This document shows positions 1-9,960 of a DNA stretch of 64,000 bases, one piece after another. The notes below the pieces were generated by a model. It was not told the origin of the DNA. It saw nothing but the letters and a program-made list of their open reading frames with translations, and made no database searches. Within the stretch, counting starts at the first letter, position 1; the number at the start of each line of letters is the position of its first letter. Both the position numbers and the translations under genes were made by a program. The DNA is from Heligmosomoides polygyrus polygyrus (taxonomy: Eukaryota; Nematoda; Chromadorea; Rhabditida; Heligmosomidae): contig OX377202.1 of the NCBI GenBank assembly GCA_947396885.1, positions 29,131,407 through 29,195,406 on the forward strand, read 5' to 3'.

Positions 1-1073
1 GAGCGCAGTAGAAGTGCGGTTATTTCGTGCCAGGAAGGTCTGGTTCCTCTGCGCTGCTGCATCTCTACATTTTAACTGACTGGTTGAGATTTGAGGGATT
101 CTGAGGTCTATACTAATTTCAGACGTTTTGTGCGCATTTTCTAGTTGTACGCTGAGAAGAGTACCTCTCTTGCGACTTGTTTAATACTGATCGGTTTTCT
201 AACCAAGAGACAATGAGAAATCTATTCAATATAATGATGTATAAACGCTCAACACCTATGATAGACAGGCACAAATTGCATGCAGCAGAAGCACTGGTCA
301 TAATGCGGATAGCGTATAAAACCTACAGGCTCCTCTGCCCACTGCTGCCCACTGCTTGCTTGCCTTTCCACGTCCATCAGTTCATCTTGCGGATCCTAAC
401 CTTCTTTTTGTTCTTCCACCACTTCCAGCTGTTCGTCTTCGTCAACTTCAAGTTGACGTGCTTTGAAGTCCTTGAGTATGCTGGTCATCCATTCAGCCAG
501 CTTGATTCCTTCCCTCGAGGGTTTCTTGTCTAAAGGTGGGCCACAGTTCAGAGTGAGCAGGTGGATCACCACTCGACCGTCGGCGGCTATTGTTGGTGTT
601 AGGTTTTAGAAAACTTTCAGGAGACCTCTGATTTTCAGGTGAAAGGCAGACATGAGGGAAAGAGTGTATCGATGCCGTTTAGGTTAAGTTGTGGGTCCAC
701 ACACCTCATTTTAACCACCTCCGACGTCACATCCTGGTCTCTTTTGAAAATCCGAGCAGGATGGTTTTTCTGAGGTCATTGGTCCATGTATGGAAACAAA
801 CTGTGAGAGCATGTTTATACGCTGCCCGTATTGTACCCAGTGATGCTTCATGCACTTTGTACCTGTGTATCACTGGTATTGAACATTTCTACATCACCAT
901 GTTGAATACCACAGCGTACAGCTGGAAAGTGCGCAGAAAACGTGTGAAAGTGGTATAGACGTCAGAATCCCTCAACTCTTATCCAGCCAGCTGATGCAAA
1001 AACGCAGCAGCGCAGAAGAACCGAACCCCGACCTTCCTTGCTTGCACGAGGCAACCGCACCTCCTCTGCGCTC
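1..1073. mobile_element. Large inverted-repeat (foldback) element, left end cut by window
   Basis: Bases 1-322 are repeated in reverse complement at about 812-1073. The terminal GAGCGCAG at base 1 pairs with CTGCGCTC at 1066-1073. Both arms then share a CTGCGCTGCTGC block, a GAGGGATTCTGA block, a TGTACGCTG block and, innermost, the pair GCGTATAAA / TTTATACGC. The left arm carries roughly 60 bp that the right arm lacks. The space between the arms (323-811) holds a minus-strand exon-like open frame. No transposase is visible. The element probably continues to the left of the window, so its true end and any target duplication cannot be seen. Confidence 0.75.
401..586 (-). CDS. Exon-like coding block inside the foldback element, function unknown
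   Basis: On the minus strand an open frame runs from a possible splice acceptor (AATAG just upstream of 586) to a possible donor (GAAG followed by GTTAG, intron side at 400). The block is 186 nt and its two phases agree (two bases, 61 codons, one base). The translation starts ADGRVVIHLLTL and runs through a charged amphipathic stretch (KPSREGIKLAEWMTSIL, then KDFKARQ) into an acidic tail (EVDEDEQLEVVEEQKE). That composition looks coding and unlike the AT-rich surroundings. I do not recognise the family. It lies between the arms of an inverted repeat, so it may be a captured gene fragment or part of the element's own gene. The plus-strand frame over the same bases (177-533) looks less protein-like. 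Confidence 0.4.
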
Positions 1074-1287
1074 CGAGCCGTCTACGGATAGGGGCATCGC
1101 GGGCGTATAAGACCACCAAACTCGTTATGCGCCGTATCCCATTGTGACCCCCTACTCCTTGTGTTTAACGACTTGACAAAAAATAAACACATTTTCACAC
1201 TAATTGAGGGTGGGTGTTCTCCCTATATGAGTTGCTCCCCCGTTCAGGCATACTCTTCAGACATTCCCTTGTTAGAGCGGCGGAATA

Positions 1288-1410
1288 GGCGCCTACATCG
1301 ATCACAGGTGTAATTTATTTCGAATTGCCAAGATGACTTATGTCCCCGTTTTCCTAGGGGGCTCAAGCTCAAAATTTTATAGATCGTGGTGTTTGAACTC
1401 CTTTTTGTAA
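1288..1410 (+). repeat. Dispersed repeat, copy 1 (partner at 22440-22570)
   Basis: This stretch shares order and many short identical blocks with 22440-22570, including CTACATCGA, CACAGGTGTAATTTAT / TACAGGTGTAATTTAT, GGCTCAA, AAAATT / AAAATC and GGTGTTT followed by AACTCCT. Neither copy has a coding frame. It abuts the 5' edge of the LINE fragment. Confidence 0.55.
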
Positions 1411-1423
1411 TTACAGAACACAT

Positions 1424-3241
1424 GTGACCAATGAACATGAAAAAAAGCTTACGGAGGATCACAGGAGTTTCTCACGTCAGCGACTATTGGACACAGCAGC
1501 CAACAAACGGAGTCTGAAGAAAACAAAACGTGATCTTGCAGAATATCGTCATGTGATTCCCTCCTTAAAGGCTCCTGACGGAACGCATTCATCATCTAGG
1601 TCATAAATGGAATCTATAACTTCCAGAAAACTTTTACGCGAACCTTTTCAACACAAGACGCCACTCCACCCCTGCATGTCTACCTCATGGCGACAATGTT
1701 CCGACGTTCCTGCCATCTGAAGTGCGTCATGCGATTGAGACTATGTCCAAAGGTAAATCTCAAGGCGCTGATGGAATCACTGTGGAAATTCTGCAGGCCT
1801 GTAGTCATAAGACGTTCAACGCCTTAGCGCAGCGCTTTTCCCACTATGTGACGCAACGTGAAATACCGTTTGCATGGAAGAGATCCAAGACGATTCTGCT
1901 GTTTAAAAGAGGCGACAGGAGGACCTTTCTAACTATCGTCCGATAACTCTCCTACCGGTGCTGTACAAGGTTTCTCTTATCACACATCAGGAGATCTGTG
2001 GAAGAAGCGCAACCGGTGGAGCAGGCAGGCTTCCGAAGGAAGTTCAGCACCTTGAATCACATGTCGACTAATTGAAGCTTCTCGAGAATACCACGAACCT
2101 CTGGTGTTGACGTTTATCGATTACCACAAAGCTTTCGATTCAGTGGAACCGCAGAAAGTTTGGGAAGCACTTAACGAGCAGGGGTCGAACCACGATACAC
2201 AAACATTCCGAGCAAATGCTACACCGGATGCATCACTGTATTTCGCCCATTTCATCGCGACTTAGAGGTGGCTGTGGAAAGAGGCGTACGTCAAGGTGAT
2301 CCCATCTCTCCCAACCTCTTCTCAGCGTGTTTGGAATCAACCATCCGTCGCTGTAATTGGAGCGACTATGGCATCGAAGTCGATGGGAGGCAGCTGAACC
2401 ACCTGAGATTTGCCGATGATATTGTCCTCATCACAAAGTCCACGCAGCAGGCGTCAAGAATGCTGCACGAACTTCACATCGAAGGGGCTGAGGCTGGACT
2501 AACGATCAACATGTCGAAGACGAAATTTATGAGGAACGAATTCGTGGGCGGTGACCCAGTACTGTCTGAAGAAGTTCCTTTACAGGAAGGCAAAGATTAC
2601 GTCTACCTCGGGCGACTGTTGAACATGAAGAACGACCTCAGACCGGAAATATCACGAAGGAAAAAAGCGGCGTACAATTCTGTGAGAGACGTGGTCGAGA
2701 GCTGCAATAACTGTGAACTGAGAGCTAATATCTTCAACTCCACAGTTCTTAGTGCGCTGTGTTACGCTTGTGAAACATGAGCCTTAACAAAAACAGCAGA
2801 AGATCAATTACGAAGAGTGCAAACGGCTTTGGAAAGGAAGATGGTCGGCATCACTCTACTCCAGCAATGACTCTCCGGATTGCGCAATGAACAAATCCGA
2901 GCAATGACCATAGTCCGGGATGTCATTCTTAATATCGTTGAAGCGAAACACCATTTCGCTGGACATTTGATGAGACGAAAGGACGGACGATGGAGTACTG
3001 CCACTGTACACTGGGAACCACTCTGCAAGAAACGATCACTCGGTCGCCTTCCTCTACGATGGCAAGATTCGCTCGCTCATCGGAACAACATCCGTGCCTC
3101 TAACATCAACTCGATTAAGGTGCTCGTCCACTGTCAACTTTGGCTCAAGATCGAACAAGGTGGCGAACAAGTTGGGACCCGCGCAAGACAAATCGTTGCT
3201 GAGGAACGGGTCGCAAGTATCGCAAGTAAGTAAGTAAGTAT
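1424..3241 (+). pseudogene. RTE-clade LINE reverse transcriptase, 5'-truncated and broken
   Basis: Remains of an RTE-type non-LTR retrotransposon ORF; the intact protein would copy its own RNA into a nicked target. Reading in order across several frames: a linker before the RT (RSLKKTKRDLAEYR, near 1500), the start of the RT domain (GKSQGADGITVEIL, near 1750), motif A (FIDYHKAFDSVE, 2113-2148), the motif B region (VERGVRQGDPISPNLFSA, near 2272), the catalytic FADDIVL (near 2408), a thumb region ending CYACET at 2780, and the RTE C-terminal tail (FAGHLMRRKDGRW, then LGRLPLRWQDSL, 2955-3075). The endonuclease half is missing. Frame changes near 1610, 1930 and 2250 and a stop at 2778 kill it. 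It ends in short AAGT repeats (about 3224-3241), the microsatellite-like tail typical of RTE elements. Confidence 0.92.
3224..3241 (+). repeat. AAGT tandem tail of the LINE
   Basis: The tetranucleotide AAGT is repeated four times directly after the RTE coding remains. RTE elements end in such short tandem tails rather than poly(A), so this marks the 3' end of the insertion. Confidence 0.75.
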
Positions 3242-3309
3242 GTGACCAATGCCATGCAACGAGTTCATCCGGGTTCAGAAGAGATGTCACACGTTGCCGG
3301 TGAGCGTGG

Positions 3310-3525
3310 AAGGACCTCTATGGGGGGAGGGGAGGAGTTGGGCAGTGTCTTGTGCCTCGGTATGCCTCGGGGGGGGGGGGGATCATGAGAGCGACCATGA
3401 GGGGAACGTGGAAGTGAGACCGGGACGGGGAACCAGTAAGAAGGGTCACTAAAAGGGGATACAGGGGACGAGGCTAAGAGGTGGGACCAGGAAGAGGGAA
3501 ACCAATGATGGGGACCAGTACATCA
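3310..3525 (+). repeat. G-rich, strand-biased stretch with a 13-G run
   Basis: The plus strand is strongly G and purine rich here, with an uninterrupted run of 13 G at 3369-3381, GGGGGGAGGGG near 3322 and many further GGG and GGGG clusters up to 3515. Several runs lie close enough to form a G-quadruplex on paper. No gene or repeat family explains it. Confidence 0.7.
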
Positions 3526-3550
3526 CCGTGCCATGTTTTGGTCGTTCTTT

Positions 3551-3584
3551 GAAAAGAACACGCAAGCGAAAAGAACACGCAAGC
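3551..3584 (+). repeat. Perfect 17-bp tandem duplication
   Basis: GAAAAGAACACGCAAGC occurs at 3551-3567 and again, identical and adjacent, at 3568-3584. Confidence 0.9.
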
Positions 3585-3899
3585 CGACTTGCACCGCTTG
3601 TGAGCGTTCCAAATCTGCCTTTTTTAACAACTTTTTAAAAAATCAGAAACTTTTAAAGAAAGACACATATATGTTTAGCAACTCAAACTATATTTTTTGA
3701 CATATAAATCCTGGTAGAGTTAAACAATGCGCATATACCTGACAGAGTCAATCGAGTGGGCGCGACAACTTGTAGAATGAGTTTGTTCGACGAAACCTTA
3801 TATAAATTCACGAAAAGTATAGCAAACCAATTAGCATCTAAATGTCTAGCAAACAGTGAGCTTTCCACTTCGAATGACTATGCCGATGTACGACGGGTG

Positions 3900-4450
3900 C
3901 TGCTAAATTGGATGCGCGGCGTGCTTGGAGCGCATTAACATGGTCAAATTTATCATTCCGGCTGCAGCTTGTGGACTTTAAAGGCAGTAAATAGTTCTAG
4001 TAGCGCTCTAGGCAGAAAAATATTGCTTATGAATAGACAGAGTGGCAGCAGAGCGAAAATGCAGATGAGACTTGTGCGAGTCAATTTTTTTCCGATTTCA
4101 ATGGATTTCTGCGATAAGACGTGGCAAAATACCGGCCTACAGATAGGTGTGTGGAAACGAACCCTTAAAGTATTTTACGTTGAAGTGCGGACAACTCCCT
4201 AACTGTCCAAACTGTCTTAGTTCCAGCTGCTATTTTAGAGCGGTGGACCTAGCGGTTCAGGTATCCTGCGCTCTTACTCGCCCAGGTATAAGTTTTCGTC
4301 ACTTGCAATAATACAGATCTGTTCTGCTCGAAACGCTCTATGGAATGGGTTAATCTCGACCAGTCGGAAAAAGCGACTTTTTACAATTTCGCATCGAGGA
4401 CAAGGCGGCACCTGCGCGGCTCGAATGTTCGATGACGTCATTATTTGTGC
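3900..4450 (+). repeat. Non-coding repeat, copy 1 (partner at 6393-6935)
   Basis: The two copies run in the same direction. They share GCTAAATTGGA at the start, then GGCAGT and TAGTTCTAGTA, AAAATGCAG followed by TGAG and CTTGTG, TTAG followed by TCCAGCTGCTATTTTA, GCGCTCTTACTCGCCCAG / TCGCTCTTACTCGCCCAG, and a final GATG(A/G)CGTCAT. Similarity is patchy, which suggests an old duplication or two old insertions. I see no open frame of note. Copy 2 ends directly beside the Helitron remains. Confidence 0.75.
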
Positions 4451-4889
4451 CAGGTGTGCTAGGGCCTAGTATTCAAGTAGCGAGATGCTTTGAGTGGCTA
4501 CGGAGTCCAGTTGGTTCCAAGTGGCGGCGGGGCGAGTAAGTCGAGATGTAAGAACCAGGGTTCATCTTAAGGCCTGACACTTTTGCGGCAACGCGGCTGC
4601 CCGACCTTTAAGCCTAGGGCAGAGACGGAGGATGCCGCCAAAGCTGCAAGCAATAATGATTCAAGACATTATAGCTGCTGAAACCACTTTGCTGCCGATA
4701 GAGTTCAGTTCTGGACTTTTCCTAACATTTAATTGACATTCATTCATATTATTCATTTTAACTCTAACTTTTATTTTATTTAGCTGATCGTACATCGGGA
4801 ATCTAGAATGGAGGCTGATAATGGTAATGATATGAAACCGCTTTCGCAAAGGAGTGGGGCGAGGATGAGTGCTGCGGATGAGTTCTTTC
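4451..4889. other. No gene seen
   Basis: Only short chance frames. A minus-strand frame of 76 codons (4661-4891) shows no recognisable family. Confidence 0.5.
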
Positions 4890-5120
4890 ACTACAACGAA
4901 GCAGACGGTTGAACACGGCTAGGAATAAGTTTTATCAGAACACAGAAACAATAACAGCAGCAAGGATGGATGCCAGGCAAGTGGTGCGAGCATGCAAGAA
5001 ATGAACCCCGCTGCGACTCTCGCCCGCAACGAGATCAAAACATAACGATCAAGGCGATGTACTATCACACCAATACCACAAACTACATGTTAACATCCCG
5101 CCGCTGGCAGCAACGGCGTC
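4890..5120 (+). repeat. Dispersed repeat, copy 1 (partner at 6140-6310)
   Basis: Shared blocks with 6140-6310 include AACA(C/G)AGAAACAAT, GAGATCAAAACA, ACGATCAAGGCG, TGTACTATCA and CTACATGTTAACAT. In the second copy this block lies just before the 6393-6935 repeat. Here it lies after the 3900-4450 repeat, so the order has been rearranged. Confidence 0.65.
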
Positions 5121-6139
5121 CCAGCTGCGAACAAGAAGAAAACATGAATAATAGGAATGGGTTATGAAGAAAAAGAAATACAATCTACTGTTACGGGACA
5201 ATGTTTCAAAATACTGAGGTCACGCGAACTACAATGGAACTTGCGAGCTCACCTGATGGCGGCGCTGTTTTGCTCGCTGCGTTTTCCCTGCACATCCCTC
5301 CTAGCCTCTCAACCTTTTGACGTAACTGCTCTACCTATAATTTTTCAAGATTAAGCTTTTCCTCGTGCTCTTAGGCTTTAGGCTTCTGCATTTGTAATGC
5401 TGTCACCAGCCCGTTTCATTTTCTCTTTCAGTTCTCTTTCGTCGCAATACAAAGGCTAACAGGCTCTTTCAAGGCTGGCTTCGTCATACAACAACGCACA
5501 AAGTGTTTCTGTAATTGTTTTCTTGTATGAATGCTCATTTCACCGTTGACACGACCGGTAAACGGCGGTCTGCCTAGTTCTCGGATTTAAACTAGCGTAG
5601 TTCTTATTAACGGCTTAGCTCTCCTTAACTATGAGCTGTTTGCTCACACAAGTTCGACACTACTGTGCCTCTTCTTGGATCATCCGTGCGAGACAACCTA
5701 GCCAACTCATTCTCACGCGTGATACCCATGATGGCCACTGCCCCATTAATTTGTTGGCTAACATTTCGAAATCCTTGATGTAGCATTCATTTACGTTTTC
5801 GTCGACCATCTCCTCGTCCTGCGAAGTTCCCAATAGGTCTTACTCGTTCTCGTTAGCCACGACTGCAAAAGAGACCATAGGTGCTGATGTGCCACACGAA
5901 ATACGGCACTACCGATTGCGAGTAATGTTTGAAACAAATCACGATCAACTGCAGTGGCGTGCGGTCCTGCAATAGGCGAGACTGATCCGTTGGTCCGTAC
6001 GTATCCAAACTACTGACCCGTCACCCAGCTATTAGTCAATAGCTATGCCTTATTCCGAAACTCACAGCCACGTCGAAGTTCGATAAGTGTCTCCTTCTTG
6101 ACCTCGAAAATCACGATCGCAAAGTCGAGTCGGGTGGCT
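5121..6139. other. About 1 kb with nothing recognised
   Basis: Short frames only, such as 5157-5354, without any family signature. No repeat partner noticed within the window. Confidence 0.5.
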
Positions 6140-6310
6140 GGTACCAGGCTTCAACCGTAGACAGTCAAACAGGAGAACGCAGAAACAATTACAGAGCTGG
6201 GACGGCGAGACGTTAAATGAACCGGATTTCGCTCTCCTCTATACGATGGAGATCAAAACACAACGATCAAGGCGGTGTACTATCAGATCAATGTGACACA
6301 CTACATGTTA
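6140..6310 (+). repeat. Dispersed repeat, copy 2 (partner at 4890-5120)
   Basis: Same blocks as listed for 4890-5120. It continues into ACATGTGTGTGTGTTTC, a short TG run. Confidence 0.65.
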
Positions 6311-6392
6311 ACATGTGTGTGTGTTTCAAATCCGTCGGATTCTGGCAGAGATCTGAGAGAGATTTCTATATTTCCAACAAGGTTGAGGGAAC

Positions 6393-6935
6393 AGCTAAAT
6401 TGGACGGGCGGGCGTGTTTGGAGTCCATAATTCTGTCAAGTTCGTTTTGTTTTGGCTGTAACTTGTAAATTTTGTAGGCAGTTAGTTCTAGTACCACGCC
6501 AATACACAGCGAGGTAGCTTGTGAGTGTATAAAGCTGCAGTAGTGATAAAATGCAGGTGAGGCTTGTGTGATCCAATTTCCTCCGTTTTGAGTCAACTGG
6601 CGGCGAGACACCGTCCTGCAAGTAGCTATGCGAAAATGAACGTTTGAGGCAGCTTACGATGAAGTGCTCACAGCTCCCAAGCTTTTAATGCTGCCTTAGC
6701 TCCAGCTGCTATTTTATGGCGGCGGACTTGGCGGTTGAAGATTCCTTCGCTCTTACTCGCCCAGATACAAGTTTTCGAAACTCAAAATAACAAATTTCTG
6801 TTCAGCACAAAAAGTTCTACCGAACGGTGTTAATCTCTACCAATTTCGAAAAAATCGGTTCTTTGACGGTTCCACATCGAGCACAAAGCCGCTCTATGCA
6901 GAACCTGGCCGGACGATGGCGTCATCGAAAATCAA
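6393..6935 (+). repeat. Non-coding repeat, copy 2 (partner at 3900-4450)
   Basis: Second copy of the repeat described for 3900-4450. It ends about 25 bp before the last readable Helitron helicase codons on the other strand, so it may be non-coding Helitron sequence or a later insertion that cut the helicase. Confidence 0.75.
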
Positions 6936-6959
6936 TATTTTCGACCGATAAGTAGTAAT

Positions 6960-7925
6960 TGGTAGGTAGCGTCGATGGCTTTTGTTTACACGCCATGGTG
7001 CATCATCCCAAATAATCATATCGACTCCGTTCAGAAATTTAGCCTTTTCTGCCGGCCGTTTCATACTTGAGGTGCGACACTGATCGCCAACTATTAGCCA
7101 GAAAAGCGAAGCAGAGGGGCGTCCGTCCGAACGAAGGTTAGCTGCAGATCCAGTCCAGTCGAGGTTTAAAATTATTTTCTCCCTTGACTTTGCCAGGTGA
7201 TTAACAATAGTGTGTACAACTGATTTTCCGCTCCACCTGGGCCATCAACAAAAAAGCACTGACCCTGCGGTTGGCAGATGGCCGTGAGTACTTCATCGCC
7301 TAACACCTTTGGTTCGTTATTAGGAAGGCTGTAATTGGCTTTCCGTTGCCGCTTATGCTCGTCATAATTGGCCTGTTCACCTATTGCGCTGATTCGAGGT
7401 ACATCAATGTCAAGAAATGAATGGCAGGCAGTCTCTGCCCAGAACTGCGATGCAACGATGTAGAAGGCATTTGATTCAGCAACAGCCAGGGGTAGTCCGC
7501 TGCGCTGGTTGTTTTAAATTAATCACTCTTTTGCGCAATCTACAGAAAAACTGGGAAAGGGTGTTGTAAGCAGCCGTACACAATGAAAGCGGCGAAGCAC
7601 CTATGCATGTGAAAAGCTGATGCTTATTGAAGTGATTGTCCAAAGAAACATCGTCTACAGATATCCTGCAGCTCTTGCAGTCGATACAAAAGAAGGGTAC
7701 GGAGTTCCTCAAACAGTACGCACATCCTCATACGATGTGAAGCCTTTTCCATACAGCAGGAGCAATCGCAAAGCGAAACTTTCTGGATCTTGAGGACCGA
7801 CAAAGAGCACACGTCCGATAGTGGGAGACTGACGCTTTCTTTGCTTCCACTCCTTATTGAAGACGAACACCTGAGGCATTTCGAAATAATGGAAAATGCG
7901 CGAATCAATCGTACCTTCCAGAAGA
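6960..7925 (-). pseudogene. Helitron Rep/helicase (Pif1-like), broken
   Basis: The minus strand, read across frames, shows the conserved order of the Helitron helicase region. First is HYFEMPQVFVFNKEWKQRKR followed by TIGRVLFVGP (near 7890-7800), then FALRLLLLYGKGFTSYEDVR and PYPSF (near 7780-7690), and a weak RCFAAFIVYG segment (near 7590). Next come DEHKRQRKANYSLPNNEP, then LGDEVLTAICQPQGQ and the Walker A region CFFVDGPGGAENQ (near 7260-7220), where the usual GKT is destroyed. AANLRSDGRPSAS follows, and Walker B MIIWDDAP (near 7020-6998). The intact protein would unwind DNA during rolling-circle transposition. Stops (after VRT near 7710, after AGYL near 7665) and frame changes make it dead. 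The HUH nuclease half and the helicase C-terminus are not visible. Confidence 0.85.
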
Positions 7926-8118
7926 TAATATAGTTACATAGCATATTCTTCGCAAAATTTGTAAATCGAGAAGTATCCCGTGAAAGCACTCAGTCGATTT
8001 CGTGCTGCCTCGAATGTTATTCATTAGCGGAATCGAATGTTACTGCTCCTAAGTCTAGTAAATAAACGTGCAGTCGTTCTACTACACCTTTTTTATCAAC
8101 ATTGTCGATTCAGTTGCA

Positions 8119-8727
8119 TCATGCCTCGCGGGCTCTCCTCCTAGGGTTTGCCGCCTGCTGTGCCGCCAACTCCGGTTCATTCGCAGGCCAGGGCCTGCCA
8201 TCTCCCTTACGTATCATTGGCGCTACCGCCATAAGGCGGTCAATTGGCTGACCTTCGCCTTCAAACGCACGTCTTTCATCAGTGATCGGACGCCCACCAG
8301 CCGCCGCCGCATCCACGCCTCTTTCTTGTGGGACCATGCCCGATGCGAGTACTTCAGCCAGGGACCTCCGGCGGGCCACGATCGTATTGTATGCCATGGT
8401 CGCCAATTCGCGCATTTGCGCGTTATTGGGATGCACGGGCGGTGGGTCACCAGGTCCACCGACACCGAGCCACTGTTTGAGAGCTTGCCTTTCAATCCCT
8501 AGCGCCGCCGAGGTCCCGTGCCCCAACCAAGAGGTCCATTAAAGGCGAGAAACAGAGCCAACTTGGCCACCTTCACACGCTGCTCCTGACTGTATGGAGT
8601 AAAATCCATACAACCTCCATCTTATCAGCGTGTTAAGAAAATCTCCGCGAGTGACATTACGTATTGCAGCGAATACAGCGTCACGCCCGTCGACGTTCAT
8701 CAGAAAATTTTCTCTCTCAACTGCCAT
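8119..8727 (-). CDS. Unrecognised ~200-codon frame with one in-frame stop
   Basis: Two minus-strand frames, 8727-8539 (62 aa from ATG, starting MAVERENFLMNVDGRD) and 8526-8119, are in the same reading frame and separated by one TAA plus four codons. Read through, they give about 202 residues. The first part (VFAAIRNVTRGDFLNTLIRW) looks like a folded helix-rich segment. The second is rich in Ala, Arg, Pro and Gly (MRELATMAYNTIVARRRSL, then LAEVLASGMV) and ends RRRAREA. The 8110-8560 part is clearly more GC-rich than its surroundings, which also keeps other frames open, so length alone is weak support. I do not recognise the protein. It may be a pseudogene with one nonsense change, a gene with a small intron over the stop, captured cargo of the nearby Helitron, or chance. 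Confidence 0.35.
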
Positions 8728-8739
8728 ATTGACACTTTA

Positions 8740-9090
8740 ATTAGTTTCTGGTAGCAATCCTCGAAAGTTCGAAATATTTAAAAAATAAATAAAAAATTCG
8801 AAGGGGTTCTGCTACACCATTTTTTCTCAGAATCATTAACCCTGTACACACAACTCTTCATCGCTTCCCTCCTCTCTTCTCTCCACTTCGTTCACAACAT
8901 CGACAGCCATCTCCTGTAGTGCATATGTTAAACTAGCATCCAATATACATTTTTAATTAACGAAGTAAAAATACGACGACGAACGCGAGTTAAACAAAAG
9001 CAAACGCGGACTATTCTATCTATCTACACAACGGTATTAACCTGTAATATGCGTCAAATAGAATTAAAATCCAACAACGCTAACAATATT
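8740..9090. other. AT-rich, no gene seen
   Basis: Only short frames and A/T runs. Confidence 0.5.
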
Positions 9091-9190
9091 AAATACACGG
9101 TATAATAATATATTAATATAATAATAATATATTAATACGGTATAATATTATATAACAATACACGGTATAATAATATACTAAATAAGTTAT
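9091..9190 (+). repeat. AT-rich imperfect tandem repeat
   Basis: Three partial repeats of a unit resembling ACACGGTATAATAATATA, with intervening ATATTAATA runs. Confidence 0.75.
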
Positions 9191-9544
9191 ATTAACTAAC
9201 TTAACTAACTTCGCATTCCTTGGGCCTAAAGTACCTCCTGCCGGAAACTATCATCAGTCCTTTAATCAACTCCTTGGAGCAGATTTCTCTTCCTTTGTCT
9301 AGGCAATTCGCCTTGTGCAAGTGCGCATTTAAGCAACGGACACCGCTTTCTCGTCAAACTCGGTTACACAACTATTACAGCTTTCTCTCACGTTTATGCG
9401 TTCTTCTGGGTCAAGAATTTCTTCACTCGAATTCTCAAATTCCACTTAGCTGTCTAGGATAGCCTAGCACTTTAATAGAAAGCAGACTTACTGTCATCAA
9501 TATTGATCATTCCATTGTCTGGATCCATTCGGGGGTGGGAGCAC

Positions 9545-9960
9545 ATAACAACAAAAAATCATGCAACACATTGAATTGGGATTCATGGAGCGCGTTCTAT
9601 AAGACAAATAGGGCCCAAGCTGACAAAATTCACAAAAAAAAAATACAACAAAAACAAAAAATTCTACCAGGGTAATGAAGCTATGTGGGCCCCTCCCATG
9701 AAGGATCCTGGTTATAACATGTTAGGCGGCGGTTAGCACGCGACATGCGGCTTTATATGCTCTCCCTCCATGAAGAATCCCGGTTATAACATGTCAAACG
9801 GCGGTCCGCTGCGTTTGAATGCGTCTTGCCTGCCGGGACATTTTTACAACCTCAGTGACTTTTTGTTTATTTTTTTTGAATTTTATTTTTTTTTGGGTGC
9901 TATATCATTTTCTTGAAGCGGTGCCTTAAATCCCAAATTTATTGCATGATTTTTAGTTAT
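9545..9960. mobile_element. Short inverted-repeat element (MITE-like)
   Basis: The left end ATAACAACAAAAAATCATGC, followed by AACACATTGAATTGGGATT, is mirrored at 9926-9960, whose reverse complement reads ATAACTAAAAATCATGCAAT and then AAATTTGGGATT. Between the ends lie A-rich and T-rich stretches that also pair. There is no coding capacity. Inside is a two-copy direct repeat (9696-9816). Confidence 0.65.
9696..9816 (+). repeat. Two-copy direct repeat inside the MITE-like element
   Basis: CCTCCCATGAAGGATCCTGG, then TTATAACATGTTAGGCGGCGG, recurs about 70 bp later as CCCTCCATGAAGAATCCCGG, then TTATAACATGTCAAACGGCGG. Confidence 0.75.

Noticed and set aside
177..533. 118-codon plus-strand frame as a gene
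   Set aside because: It overlaps the left foldback arm and the minus-strand exon-like block, and its translation is a low-information hydrophobic run (ILTFFLFFHHFQLFVFVNF) typical of the complement of a coding stretch rich in Glu and Lys codons.
8068..8542. Plus-strand frames of 144 and 86 codons
   Set aside because: They overlap the minus-strand frame in a GC-rich island where several frames stay open by composition. The minus frame has the better in-phase upstream continuation.
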